Made by a program: the position numbers and the translations under genes
Origin: Thalassia testudinum
Lineage: Eukaryota > Streptophyta > Magnoliopsida > Alismatales > Hydrocharitaceae
NCBI GenBank assembly: GCA_037157565.1
Contig: JAZHRO010000024.1
Coordinates: 9,306,501-9,370,500 of the forward strand
DNA length: 64,000 nucleotides
Reading direction: 5' to 3'
Notes under the pieces: model-generated
Told to the model about the DNA's origin: nothing
Database searches by the model: none
Seen by the model: the letters and a program-made list of their open reading frames with translations, nothing else
In this document: positions 47,563-59,961 of the stretch, piece after piece
Position numbering within the stretch: position 1 is the first letter of the stretch
Layout: each line of letters begins with the position of its first letter

Positions 47563-48500
47563 TAGGGTGGAGCTTTGGGCCAAGCCGGCTCGATCCCTGC
47601 CCGAACTCGATCCGAAAAGCCTGACTTAGCTCGAGCCCAAATATTACTTGGGCTGGGCCCAACCCTTAATGTTTTAAAAAACTTGGGTTTAAGCCTGGCC
47701 TGGCCCAAACCTAAAAATGCCTGAAAAGGCCCGTTGGGCCCGAACCACCCTACCCAAGTTCCTAACCTTTTTTTCCTTTTAACTAAAAATTAAAAAAGGA
47801 ATTCCAACCGTCACCCTCCTTAATCCCCCTTAATCCTGCGCACAGAATTAGAATCCCCTCCCCCCGTGCAGCCGTGCCCATGGTAACTCCATTAAGGCAT
47901 CAAGCTGCTTCACGCCCTCGCCATCTCAGGCATCCATTGACGAGTCTTGCTAAGTCTCCTCTCCTGTCCAATCGATCTCTCACTGGCGGGTCATCTCTGA
48001 CGATGACATTATTTTGTAACTTATATCATATGGTAACTTTATATAATGCAACTTTTGTTGAATAATATTGAATAACGTTATGTTCAATCCCTATTTTAAA
48101 TAATATTTACAACGAAGTAACATAAATTTAAATTGTTAGCTAGAAGATGTAAGTACTGATTTTAAGTAAGTAATTTAGTTATATATCAAAGTCTAGCATT
48201 TTTTAGGAAAATAAGAAGGTATATTTTTAAGCCTTCTATATTTGGTTGGTAGGTCCTATTTAAAAATAAAAAAATGGCCCACATAAAATTTATAGGCCTT
48301 AACGGACTTTTCTGGCCCAACCCAAAAATCAAAATTAGGCCTGGCCCAGTCCGACCTGGGCCCATAAACATGGGCCTTACGTTAAGCCGAGGCCTTGATT
48401 TCGTAGAAATTTTGGACCTTGAGCCCAACCCACAGCCCGAAAAAAAATATGGGCTTTCTCCGGTATGTGTCGGGTCGAGCTCGGCCCAATGCTCCCCCTA
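47563..48500. mobile_element. Non-autonomous hAT-like element
   Basis: Imperfect inverted ends TAGGGTGGAGCTTTGGGCC and, reversed from the right, TAGGGGGAGCATTGGGCC. Subterminal GGGCCCGAA/CCCGAGC-rich DNA fills both ends and AT-rich DNA fills the centre. TAGGG-starting ends fit hAT elements. The flanking 8-mers (CTTGCAGT / GTTCCGGT) match at only 5 of 8, so the insertion is old. No transposase. Confidence 0.5.
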
Positions 48501-48758
48501 GTTCCGGTTGTCTAAAAAGTGGAGTTGTGTTAGATGTACATAGTTAAGGATAATTAAGTAAAGGTTTTTTCTCAATTTGATTTTCTTTCTAAATATTTGT
48601 TTCCATTGTGATTTGAATTTTATAGTGTGATTTTAATTGCATATATTTTTCTTTTAGGCACAAATCACCCCCCCTCCCTTGTGCTGATTTCACCTCCAAC
48701 ATTAGCAATCCTTTGCTCCCACCAAATCAAGTTTAACTTTGATATTATTTTAGTTTAG

Positions 48759-49040
48759 CACTACAAGAAAAAAGATGTTTCTTAATGTTTATCACTTAAA
48801 TGTGAAAATAACTATAGTACCAAATTGACTTTAACTAAAATAAACATCAAGATATTGAGACCAAATGCCTTGAAAGAGCATGCCACGACGGGCCTAACTT
48901 GCCATTTATTTTGTTAAAGGTCTAGATAGCACCATAGTTGCTTGGATGTTTTAGGAAAAAGAATTCGAGAAAAAACTTTTGAAAGAAGAAAAAGATATCT
49001 CTTCACACTTACCTTGCTGATACTCAAACTGCCTTACACT
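48759..49040 (+). mobile_element. CACTA transposon terminus (fragment)
   Basis: CACTACAAGAAAAAAG at 48759 is the typical end of plant CACTA (En/Spm) elements, and the following ATGTTTATCACTT-rich DNA fits a subterminal region. The opposite end was not found, so this is a fragment. Confidence 0.4.
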
Positions 49041-49052
49041 TCAACAGATTGT

Positions 49053-49088
49053 TTGCTAGGGGACTAGCAAAACGTAAGCATGGGGCTA
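49053..49088 (+). other. Polypurine-tract remnant left of the Athila LTR
   Basis: CTAGGGGACTAGCAAAACG followed by AAGCATGGGGCTA (49076-49088) ends exactly where the LTR starts. It resembles GGGACTAGCAAG...AGGCATGGGGATA before the T 3' LTR. A tract here belongs to an interior lying left of the LTR. Confidence 0.55.
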
Positions 49089-49792
49089 TGACGAGTGGCT
49101 ACTCATCATGGCTAAAAAGCTGAAGTTAAGCTAGACACTAAGTAAAACAACATCAAATTAACAGATAAAAAGGGTTAAGTGTGGGAATTAAAGAAAAAGA
49201 TCTAAAACCTTTACTCTGTGTTAAAACTTCACAATTAGGTCACAAAACGAGATATTCTGAAAGCAAAGTACAAATGATGATCCATGCGTCAATTGAATAC
49301 ATAAATAAGTTTAAAAGGACAAATCAGAAGTATAATTAATGTCTTAAATGTTCAATTAAGCACATATAAAAATTAGAAGGCAATTGGAAATCATTTAGGT
49401 TATGAAATAGGTAGTTTACACTTAGGTCCTTCATGCATTACACTCTCGTCCTTAAAAACTCCTCTTTGGACCTACTTGTAAGCCGCAGGGACCCTTTTGA
49501 AAGGCTGCAGGGCCCTTCCTGTTGTAATTCTGTTCATTTATGGGCCTGCACGCTAATCTTCTACCCCTTCGTGCAAGGGTCTATCTGCAATTTTTTCGTT
49601 ATTTCAGAGAATGGCCTGCTGCTCTTCGCACGCATTGTACCGTACGAAGAACACGGCCAATCTCAGTCGTTCGTCACTTTTCATGATTCTGATCTGCGGT
49701 TAGATTTGAATGGAAGCTTCGCGCGATTCGACGCGTGCGATCACCCCTCTCCCCAGATCTCATCTGACAATCAGATTTTGAGTATAGCTCGC

Positions 49793-52481
49793 TGTAACGA
49801 CCCGATTCCCGAGTCCCTACGAGACACGAGAACCGGACCGACTCGACTAATCCCAAGACCCAGTCGTCCAACGAGGAAGTAACCAAAAGACAGTAAAATA
49901 AACCACATTCAACATGAATATAACTAACAGTAAAAAGTACAGCAGTAAGGAAAGAAACTACTACAGTAGGCACCACCACAACAGTAAAACAACATTTATC
50001 ATATAACAAAAACTGCAGGTAAAGAAGGTACAGCGGAAACAAAACTACTCACTAGAACAGAAACAAAAGAAGGTACAAAGCTGTGGCAACTCTACTGGAC
50101 CCTACTCGGCCCAGCGTCCTCTGCAGCCGCCGACCCTGGCTGCTCAACACCTGGTCCTGAAAAAGGTAACGAGTGTAACACGTCAGCAAAACGCTGAGTA
50201 GAGTGGCAAACTAACTAAAGGCAACAGTAGAGTGTACAGTAGCTGTTATGTTCTATTACTTCCTTTATTTAGATCTTTCAATTTTTCTCACTATTTCATT
50301 TTCTTCTCAGATCCTTTACTTGATCTCGAATGTCCTCGTGGGACGATCTTGATTGCAGTCTTTTCCAACAGTAGAAGTAGCACGTGGTGCTCTCCTGGCC
50401 GGGAGAGTCCCCCGTGGTGATCCTACCCTCAGTCAACCACCCCAAGGTCACTGACAGACGTAACGGTGACTACGGCACGCGCGATAAACGCACAGGTAGC
50501 TAGCCCGTACTGGCACGCGGTCAGTCGTTTCCGTTAACGGGTGCGCCCAAAGCACAGCACGGAACCAGGGCAGAGCCCTCTCAGTAACAGGGGTCCAACC
50601 CCTCCACAGTAACCAAACCGGGGCCTTGCCCCTCCACAGTCCGCGCACCCTCGCCTGACTACCCTGGTTTGCCCTAGTGGGCCTAACAAGTCGGTGAAGG
50701 AGGCTAGCAGAACCCCGGGGCCCGTGGGGTAGCTAGTACTCTCCTAACACTACTAGCTCTCCTCGGTACTACGTACACGAGGGCCAACAAGTCGGTACAG
50801 AGCGGCCAAGCCTAACCCCGGGTCCCTGGGGCGGCTGGCCCCACTCTGCACTAAAACAGGTACAGGTACTTCCCTTGGTACTGCGTACCCAAGAGACAGT
50901 ACAACTACATCTCAGTTCCATTCCTTTTCTTTCCAGGAGTTCCACTCCTAATTCCCCGTAGGGTTCCAGCTCTTTATCTCAGAACATCATATGTTTCACT
51001 TTCCAGATTCACGTTCTCACATTCCATGATCTCAACATGTTTCCTTGTTCATAACAGGCAGCTGTTAATTAATTTCACAGGCAGCTTATATATTCCTTTC
51101 CATTTTTCCAAGACTGCAGTAATATACATTCCACTAGTTTTTTCCATCCTAGGATTCATGCCATATCCTAGGATCTATCATACAATCTAGTTTTCCGGCC
51201 CTAGGATTCATGCAACACCTAGGAGCTATCATTCCATACATTTCTCATTCCTAGGGTTCATGCAATGCCCTAGGTTCTAGTTATGGTTCCATACTTTAAC
51301 AGATTTTATTAATGCTTAAAACCACTCTACCAGGTACAACGGAAGTAATGGGGGCGTGGTCGGGAATCCCGCGCGCCTCCGCGACTCTCAAGACGGCAAC
51401 CGAACGAGGTCCTATCACGAGGATCAAACACAAGGAGTGTCTCAAAACAGTGTATAGCTACTGTAGGCGGGTAGAGGAATAATTTCTGAAACGAACGCAA
51501 CTCGATTCGCGGAAAACGGAGCCCAAACGGGCCCTAAACGGGTCGAGAAAGACAATACTGTGCAAAATCAGACGTCTGGAACTCCTTCCAGACGTCTTAA
51601 ACGGTGGATCAGAGAATTACCTGTTCGGCTTGGTTCCCCGGACGTCCAGAAGTCTGTGGCGACGTCTCTCCTAGATCCCAGACGTCCGATGGTCTCTCCG
51701 GACGTCTGGAGGTCACTCCCGCCGTCTGGTACAACTTCCAGACGTCGGATTCGCAAAGGATGACGAATCCGAACACCTGCGCACAGCCAACCCTCCTCCT
51801 TCAGTACGGTCAGTCGACAAAAGAAGAAGGAGAAAGCGGAACTCACCTTTCAGACGTCTGTATGATCACACAGACGTCGACCTTGCCGTCTGGATATCAG
51901 TCCAGACGTCTGATTCTGGAGATTTTTCCAGAATCAGAACCTCGCTCGGCCTCCGCTCGCGACGCCGCCCGCGTCGCACCTCGCGCGTCCGCTGCTCCGC
52001 CCGCAGCAGGTCCCTCTTCGCGACGCTCTGCGCCCCCTGCACCCTCCGCCGGCCGGCCAAGCCGCTCCCGGCGAGCTCGCCCTCACGGCAGAGCCCCGCC
52101 CTCGCACGCCGCAGCTCCTCCGCGCCTTCTGCTGCGCCGCTGCCGCTGCGCCCTTGCGTCCGCTCGCTCCGCCCGCAGCAGGAGAGGAGGAAGATGGTGG
52201 AGACGGGAGGGGAGGCGCGCCCCCTCCCCCTTTTAACGCCGCGCGGAGAGGAGGAGAGAGACGGCCGCAGTCGCCTGCAGCCGCAGAGAAGATGCGGATC
52301 GCAGGTCTGCGCGCACAGGCGCGCAGACGAATATCCCGTGCGAGTATAACTGTTCGTCAGACGTCTGTAAACTATCCCGGACGTCTGGTCAGACGTCTGG
52401 ATGTGATCCCAGACGTCTTGACAGACGTCTGGGCCACCTCCCAGACGTCTTAAAAGACGTCTGGGGTACGCGCTCGTTACA
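49793..52481. mobile_element. Solo LTR with GACGTC clusters, inside the Athila LTR
   Basis: A 2,689-bp LTR with inverted ends TGTAACGA...TCGTTACA, flanked by exact CTCGC (49788-49792, 52482-52486). TGTAACGACCC starts are usual for Tekay/Del-type gypsy LTRs, which favours plus orientation, but the only TATA-like string near the arrays (GTTAAAAG at about 52,228) reads on the minus strand. The GC-rich ORFs at 51.6-52.5 kb on both strands are noise: they run through the palindrome arrays and are mutually overlapping. Confidence 0.85.
51566..52466. repeat. Two clusters of GACGTC palindromes
   Basis: Ten GACGTC cores in 51,566-51,915 and seven in 52,357-52,466, mostly as CAGACGTCTG or CCGGACGTCTGG-like forms, separated by a GC-rich block. 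The same palindrome fills S1 at 14.8-15.3 kb although the two LTRs are otherwise unrelated. Confidence 0.8.
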
Positions 52482-52988
52482 CTCGCCGCGTGCTCCGCTC
52501 CTCTCATCCTCGCCGTCGGTTGCCTCTTGATTATCCTCACCTGCGTGGTGATCTCAGCCACTGAGTATGCTACTTAAGCACCTCAGTGGTGTCGCGCGCA
52601 AGGGATCGCTCCCTCCTACACCTCTTAGCGATCATTCGTCCACTCCAGTTCCTCCTCCCCATCCAGCCTCTGATTTCACAGCCACCGGCTGTGAAATCAT
52701 CACCTTCTCTCGACCTCCTCGTCGCTAAGGACTTTGTAGCACCTGAGGACGACCCTGGAGCCTCACTAGCAGACTCTTCCCTCCACTGGAGTCATCTTCC
52801 TCCCTTCTTCCTGCTTAGCCATCGGCTCAGGACCCATAGGTTCCCATTCTTCCTGTTAGAACAGGTTTATAATTCTGCAGATTAGTTTTAGTTGTAGTTA
52901 AGTAGTTTAGAGTAGAATTAATGTAATTGGCAATGTTCAATTTCGCTGTAGGATAAAGTAGCTGTAGTAGTAGAATTAGGCTTTAATT

Positions 52989-53002
52989 CCCCCCCCCCCC
53001 CC
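52989..53002. repeat. Poly-C run
   Basis: Fourteen consecutive C in the Athila LTR; prone to sequencing length error. Confidence 0.85.
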
Positions 53003-56000
53003 TCACCTCCTCTGATCATTCCAGATCAGAGGGGAAGATTTCATATAACCATGTTTTCAAATTATCTCCCTCTCCATACTTTCATATCCAGTTCTGATTT
53101 TTCACGACTTGTTTCTCGCTTTCCACCCATACACTCTGACCCAATTTCAGATCTGATTGGTTTTCAACCTCAGATGTGAAATTGGTGTAAAAAAACACTT
53201 AAGGGGCTTCCCATTCACCTCACTCTTGGTCACAAAAGCCCTGGATTGAATTGAAATTTTCAGTTAGATTTTTCCTCAATTTGAATTTCAAGGATTTTTC
53301 CTTCAATTTGGTTTTAACTGTTTGATCTGACAAATTGAATGAAGTCTGATTTGAATTCATTGTTGGCAAGGAATCTGAGAGGTTTTCTAGTGACAGAAGT
53401 CATCTCAGAAGAGCCATATATAGATCTGATTTGATAAAGTTTTGAATGCATTGAATGCAAGTCAGAATTAAGGAGAATCACTGTAGTGATTTGAAGTTTG
53501 ATCTTGCATTCATGAGTTTGTTTTGAATGGATGTTTTGGCGATTTCCTAACCTAAGGAGTTTTCAATACTCCTTAAGGTTTCAGAAACTGGGATTTGAAC
53601 TAAGGACTTTGATTGACTGAATTAACTCTTTCTTCATGCTGTCTATAGCATTAGGAAGAGTTAAATCAGTGACGTTTGTGGATTTAATCTGAAGTGAGGT
53701 TTTTGATAAGGGTTTTTGCATTTGAATTGGGGAATTTAGTGATTTTTAGTGAGAAATGAAACCCTTGTCAGATGGAGATTGAGGGAGTTTTTCTTTTTCC
53801 GTTTGGATTTTTTATTCTAATCCCAGTGGTCACAACAAAGTGCTGCATCTTGCAGCTACATTTTTCTTCTCTTTCAACTCAGATTTCATCCCAAATGAAC
53901 TAACTGCAGCAGCAGTTAGACCATCTGGAATTTGATCTGAGCTGCTGCAGGGTCTGAAAAGTTCATGTTGCTGCTACTGTATGATTGCTCTAAGTTGTAG
54001 CAGATAGATTCTACTGTAAAACCCTGTAGATTATGTTTTGAATATAGCTGACATCTGATTGCATTTCATTCCCTGTGTATACAAACCTTCTTGTTTAATA
54101 ACTGAATTTTAATTTCTGTATATGCATGTCTTACCTTTCTCAATTGTTGTCAGCTAGTTTAGTTGAAAATAACCATCCAAACATGATTTAAAATAGGAAA
54201 CTTAACTGACGACTGTTTTAAAATTGGTAAACACATCCTAAATTTCATGCTATATAGAAAGAAGGCAATCATAAACATGATAAAAAGGATTAAAACTTTA
54301 AAATACAGTTAAACAAGCCTCTTTCTCTCCTCAGGAAACTCTTCCCTTCTCTCCTAATTCTGTCAGATCTGTAACAGTAAAAATTAAAATGAAACACCCA
54401 AAAGGATCAAAAATAAATAAATATATATACATATATATATACATATATATTCCTTTGTATATTAAGTATACCTATATAGACATAAGCTATATACTAGGCT
54501 ATATATGTAAATAGGTAGTGTATATATGTATATACTATATAACTAACTATGTAAATATAATGAATACTGTAAATTAGGTTTTTGATCTAGTTTGGATAGT
54601 AAATACAATAATTATATAATTATATATAAATTGAACTAATTTATATGTATTATTAAACTAACTAGATCAGTAGATAGTATAATTAAGAGAATTAAACTAT
54701 AAAACTATATATATATCTATGTATATGTAGATTATAAGTAAATAAAATCTTTTACCTTAATTTAATCCTTTATACATAATAAATAATGAATTTATTAAGT
54801 TTATAGCTAAGTTGTTAAATTAAATTAGTTAAATTAGTAATTTAGAATTATAATTAAGTTAATTGAACCTGTATACTAAGACTAATATACTTTAAGTAAT
54901 TTAAGCTAATTTAAGTATATTTATACCTGATTATATTAAGTTTAACTTAATTTAGAAGCAAAACAATTAAAACTGCATTTTAAATGTAAATAACACATAC
55001 ATTAATTCGGAAAAATATAATAAAAATGTCTATAAAATACTTATATATGTATTCTAACTCTGTATGAGGTCAATTAGACTATTTAGTAACTAATTTATAA
55101 GCAATTAACCAATAAAACACCAAAATCAGTGTGTAAAAATAGTCTACTTTAGTGAATTTATTTATATAGTAAATTTAATTAAAATTTCAAATTAATTGAA
55201 CAATTGTATAGTATTATGTAAATACTTTATTTTCCATAATTTATTTTTATTTTTAAATAAATTATGGCCCTCTAATTGAGGGCCGAAATCTCCTTCAGCC
55301 CCCAGCTACACGCGTTTTTCAGCGCAGATGTGGCGCTCGAATAGCGCCACATCGTGCGCTGCAAAACGTGCACAGCGGTATTTATTGAATTCATGTTTAG
55401 GCTGTATAGTCGTCACGGGCGTCGGGCGCCCGAAACAACATATACTTCATACATTGAGCATATACTGAGCCTATTCTGAGCATGATCTGTGGGGCCGGGG
55501 GCCCGGGGAGGGAGGCATGTGTGCGTGGGCTGAGAAGGCCCTGAGCTGAGTTATTAAACATGTAATTAAGTGGCCTAATGAGAATTAGGGCGCCCGTAGT
55601 AGAGGTTTGGTCCCACCCTCTAAGGGGCTTTGTATCCCTCGATAGGCGCGCCCATAAATTAAACACATTTTTAATTAATTAAAGAGAGCTAATGACGATA
55701 GTTAAATGCCTCGCAGCCACGGTGTGTTAAATTTACTAAGGCAGAGTTAAAACACAGAAGAAGAAGAACAACTGAGGAAGATTAGTGTGAAGTAGTAGAG
55801 AGAGAGAAGATGTACATACGTAAGTAAATACACATACAAGAGAAATATAAATATATATATATATGTATACGTAATATAGCCAATTAGTTTTATGTAAATT
55901 AACTCATACATTTACTAACAGAATAAAACGTTGCCATCATCGTCGCTACAGACCCCAGTTTCCCTCCTTAAGTTTGTGAATAGTGTTTTCTGGGATCTAG

Positions 56001-56506
56001 CGACACTTACATCTGTCACTATAATTATTGTATGTGTTGCTGTAGGTATCAGACTAGTAAGTTAAGTTCATATACTATGTAATCTTAGTTGATAGTATAC
56101 TTTCATGTAAGTATTAATATTATAACTTGTAAAGACAGTTTAAAGTTTAGTGATGAATTGTTTGGTGCTTATTTATAGTTAGTTTTTGCAATCATTACAA
56201 TTAATTCTTTGTGAGTAGATAAACCATGTCTATATTCATTCATTCTTTATTAGATGTAAAGCTTCTTTTTGGAATTAGAGGATAATTTTGAGATCAAAGA
56301 GCAATGTAATTCAATAATGGCCTCACAGTGAACGACCTGGAATAAAACCAGTAAAAATTAGATAAGTAAATAATAATGGTTGTAATGACTGGTATCCCAT
56401 ACAACTCACTACAATGACAATAATGGTGTTTCAAATCACAACATATCTCAACAACGTCATTACCAAACCTAATTACCGCCATTACCACATCAACAACCAT
56501 TATTTT

Positions 56507-56524
56507 TGGTGCCGTTGCCAGGGA
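56507..56524 (+). other. Primer binding site, tRNA-Asp type
   Basis: TGGTGCCGTTGCCAGGGA matches the complement of the plant tRNA-Asp 3' end at 16 of 18 positions. The two mismatches are a C-to-T and a G-to-A. It lies seven bases after the inferred LTR end, as expected. Confidence 0.8.
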
Positions 56525-57717
56525 GGCAACGCTCTTTACGCCAAAATTACCCTTTAATTCTTTTTGTATATAAAAATTCTTCATTTCATTCAAATTCATT
56601 GATTGTAATTGCTTTCTTCCATTGATTTATTTGTTATTGTGTATACATTCTTTTATTCTTTTACTAATCATTTGTTATATTTCCATAGCACTTGAGGAGG
56701 AGGAGAAGCAGTATCATCTTCCAAGTAAAGGTCGTCTTCCTGGTGGAGTCGCTGCACTCCTGACCCGACATCCAGGCGGAGTTTGCCCTCGGAGTAGCTG
56801 TAGGATTAGTAATAATAGTAGTATCGTTTAGATAGATTTAGGTATATTAACTAAGAAGAATCGTTAGTCATAAGTTGTGAAAGCCTGTTCTCACACATTC
56901 ATTGTAATAACTGTGGACTGTCTGGACTTTATCTTCTACTTCTCCCTCATCGGTATGGTTTTTCCATTGCGATTTTCCGAATCGATTTCTTTCCTTGTTT
57001 TTGCTTGTTGCATATAAAAAAATCAAAAATCAAAAAGATCTCATCCTTATCTAGCAGCAGCATAATCTTAGGCATCCATCTTAGGTTGCATACTTTTCTG
57101 CTAGATTTCAATTCAAGTCAAATCTGCATATAGAAGATTGCTGGAGTCAGGTACGCATTCTTTACCTTACTCTAACTCCTGTCATCATTGCATTTGACTT
57201 AAAATTAAAGAAGACCATCTCTTGTATTGAACTGAGTAAAAAGCGAGACAAGCATCATAGAAATCATATCATAATTACTTGAATTAAGTCAAAAAGAAGA
57301 TATTAACTTTGGGTGAAACCTTGATTGAGATTTTCATCGCCTTGTGTTGATTGTTACCGTGCACACAACAGGATCACTTAAGGTCACAACACACGGGTTT
57401 CTACCTCATCTCTGTCTGCAACCACAGGATCTGGATTCGCACGTTAAGTTTTATCCAGATTCCCACTGGATTTTAGAGGTTTGCACATCGCTAGGTTTAT
57501 CTTAAGACACGTACAATTGTTTGAAACAATTGCTTGCGTACAACATAATTTTGCGTAGCAACCTCTAGGAAAAAATTTTTTCGATTCATCTCGCTCAATT
57601 GGTCTTTTGAGTGAATTGAGATTTAATTGGGATTTTTCCGCTTTCTGTGAACTTGGCTAAAATTTTCCCATTGAGTTGGAACGAATTATAGTAAACGTGT
57701 TTTCAAAAACCAACTCA
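56525..57717 (+). other. Untranslated leader of the Athila element
   Basis: About 1.2 kb between the primer site and the gag ATG. AT-rich, with one short ORF (56,622-56,831) that shows no domain. Packaging signals would be expected here, but none can be recognised by eye. Confidence 0.5.
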
Positions 57718-59943
57718 ATGGAAGGTAGGAGATCCCAGAATCCAGAACTTGTACTCCTCTTGGGTACTGATACCCAAGTTATTGCATCTACCTCTTTGCC
57801 TTCCACTTTTAATCCCTTACCTCCTGAATCTCAGACTCCTATCCACAATCCCACTCACCAAGAGGATGATCTTGAGTCATTACAATTCGAGGATTTTGAA
57901 GAACTTCCTCCACACTTAGTTGCACATCCTCCACCACAGCAACCACCTATCCCTAGGTTCCAACCTCCACCTTATCCTAATTTTCCTAATCCGCCCCCGG
58001 AGAGAGGACCTATGCCTCATCTTCAGCACCTTTTCGACACACAACTACAAATGAATACTTTAACCCAACAGGTGCAACAACTAGCTCAAGCTGTTAATAT
58101 TTTAGCTAACCTCCAACCAAAACCACTTCAACCTAGAAATCCCCAGGCACCACCCCAACCCCGTAGACCTCAACTATGGGATTATTATAATCCCACAGTT
58201 GCCCAACCAATGCCTGTGGTACGTTATCCCAATGGGGGTCGTGCTACTGAACTGAAGCCAAATATTATAGCACTCATTCCTCACTTTCATGGACTTGCTT
58301 CTGAGGACCCTTTTCAGCATTTAGAGGAGCTGAAGAATCTTGCCCAAACTTTGGGTCCGCAAGGACATGATCAGCACACGCTTTTAATGAAAATGTTCTC
58401 CTTTTCATTGAAAGATAAGGCAACCTTTTGGTTTCGAACACTTGCACGGACTACACTTATAGATTCCTGGGCTTCTTTAGAACATGAGTTCTTAAAGAAG
58501 TACTTTCCTGTAGGCCGCACTAACGCCTTAAGGCGTGCCATCACTACATTCACTCAGAATTCAGGAGAACCAATGCACGAGGCTTGGGAGAGATTCCACG
58601 AGCTTCTGAGAAAATGTCCCCACCATGGTGTCCCACGCTGGCAATAGGTCCAGATCTACCATGGGCTCCATGATGACACAGGGAATTTTGTAGATACCGC
58701 TTGTGGAGGCAATTTCCTGTGTCGGGACGAGGACTCAGCCTTTAAGCTCTTTGAAGGCATGGCCGAAAACTCTATTAATAATGCTTCAATGAGCGTGTTT
58801 AATAGAAAGTCCTCACATTCCCACACACATACTGGGGTACACGAAGCCCAATCCAGTAGCAAAGACTTAGAGATAGTGGCTAGTCAATTGGATAAAGTGG
58901 GCTTAATCGAGAAGAAAGTAGATGAAGTATGGAAATTTCTCTCAAAACCCTCATGTTCTTCTCAGTCACCAGCACAAAACACTTCTTCTCAGTTTCCCAC
59001 AGGGAGGGAAACTGTGAATAACCTTTCTGTGACACAAACTGCATTACCGGATTTTCCATTTCCATATCCTTCACTGGTTGGAGGAACCTTTGTTCCTCCC
59101 TACACTGACTTCCCTGCACCTTCTGGAGTTTCAGAGGAGCTCCATGCCATTCATAATGACCCTTTCGCACAAACCTACAACCCTGGATGGCGCAATCATC
59201 CAAATTTCTCGTGGTCGGGAAATTCACAGAGACATCCTTTTCAACAACCTTCTGCACCACCACTGCACAACTCTATCTGAGCACCACCTCCACAATCACA
59301 CGGATATCCACCGCGTACCTACTAGAAATCCCAACCCAGGACCACCCAATACTCTCAATCTATGTCTACACGAGATGACCAGTTGGGGTCTATCATGAAA
59401 GCTCTTGCTGATATGCAACAACAGAATATTGCTATGCAGCAGAGACAGGATGCGGCCTTAGCTGAGATGAGAGCCTAGCTATCACACTTGACGGAGTCCC
59501 GTCAACCACATTCACCCCCATCTCAAGCACAACCCAACCCTAGGAACATACTTGCTTAGAGGTATGTCCAACCTAGACCAGCAATGCAAGACCAAGCACA
59601 TGTCATTTCACAACCCTTGCACAACACTGAATTCTTCACCGACTCAAGTTCTTCCCTTGCACAAACACAACCATCTCTGTTACCTAACACTGATTTACCA
59701 TCTACCTCTAGGGTTGAACTAAATGCCATAGTCACTAGGAGTGGTAAAAGCACACTAGATCCATCTCTTCCAACACCTACCACTTCTAGTTCTGCTCCTC
59801 CAGTTCCTACTTCTCCTCTACCTAGGACTGAACCTCTTATCACCACTCCAGTACCTTTTCCTGAAGCTTTAAAGAAGAAGGAGAAAGGAAAGAAAAATAC
59901 CTGTGTGGCACCTGAGGAGGATTTGCTTAAGCTCTTTGAGTAA
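57718..59943 (+). pseudogene. gag: gag of the Athila element (interrupted by stops)
   Basis: The structural protein that forms the particle and binds element RNA. The start is the ATG at 57718 (MEGRRSQNPE); an in-frame ATG at 57676 is less likely. A Pro-rich N-terminus is followed by the retrotransposon capsid domain (about 58,250-58,700), recognisable from IPHFHGLASEDPFQHLEEL, FSLKDKATFWF and EFLKKYFPVGRT. A Gln-rich stretch (MQQQNIAMQQRQDAAL, about 59,413) looks coiled-coil. No CCHC knuckle is visible. In-frame stops sit at 58645 (TAG), 59278 (TGA), 59323 (TAG), 59476 (TAG), 59557 (TAG) and 59941 (TAA). No frameshift is needed to read across them. Confidence 0.85.
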
Positions 59944-59961
59944 GTCCACATAAACATCCCC

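Larger units (their letters stand above)
49089..56499 (+). repeat. 5' LTR of the Athila element (interrupted)
   Basis: Begins TGACGAGTGGCTACTCATCA and ends about ...CAACAACCA, seven bases before the primer site. Without the solo LTR it is about 4.7 kb, very long. Includes an AT-rich block with (AT)n runs (54,410-55,250), hairpin 53622-53665, a GC-rich block (55,260-55,520), and a U5-like CCTCACAGTGAACGACCTGG at 56,321-56,340. The 3' LTR is outside the window, so the extent is inferred from the primer site and from the similar LTR at 4,800-11,577. Confidence 0.6.

Noticed and set aside
48274..48501. ORFs on both strands in the hAT-like element
   Set aside because: They arise from GGGCCC-rich subterminal repeats; no transposase motifs.
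51604..52561. Overlapping ORFs of 210 and 231 codons in the solo LTR at 49.8-52.5 kb
   Set aside because: They run through GACGTC arrays and a GC-rich low-complexity block inside an LTR; no family motif.
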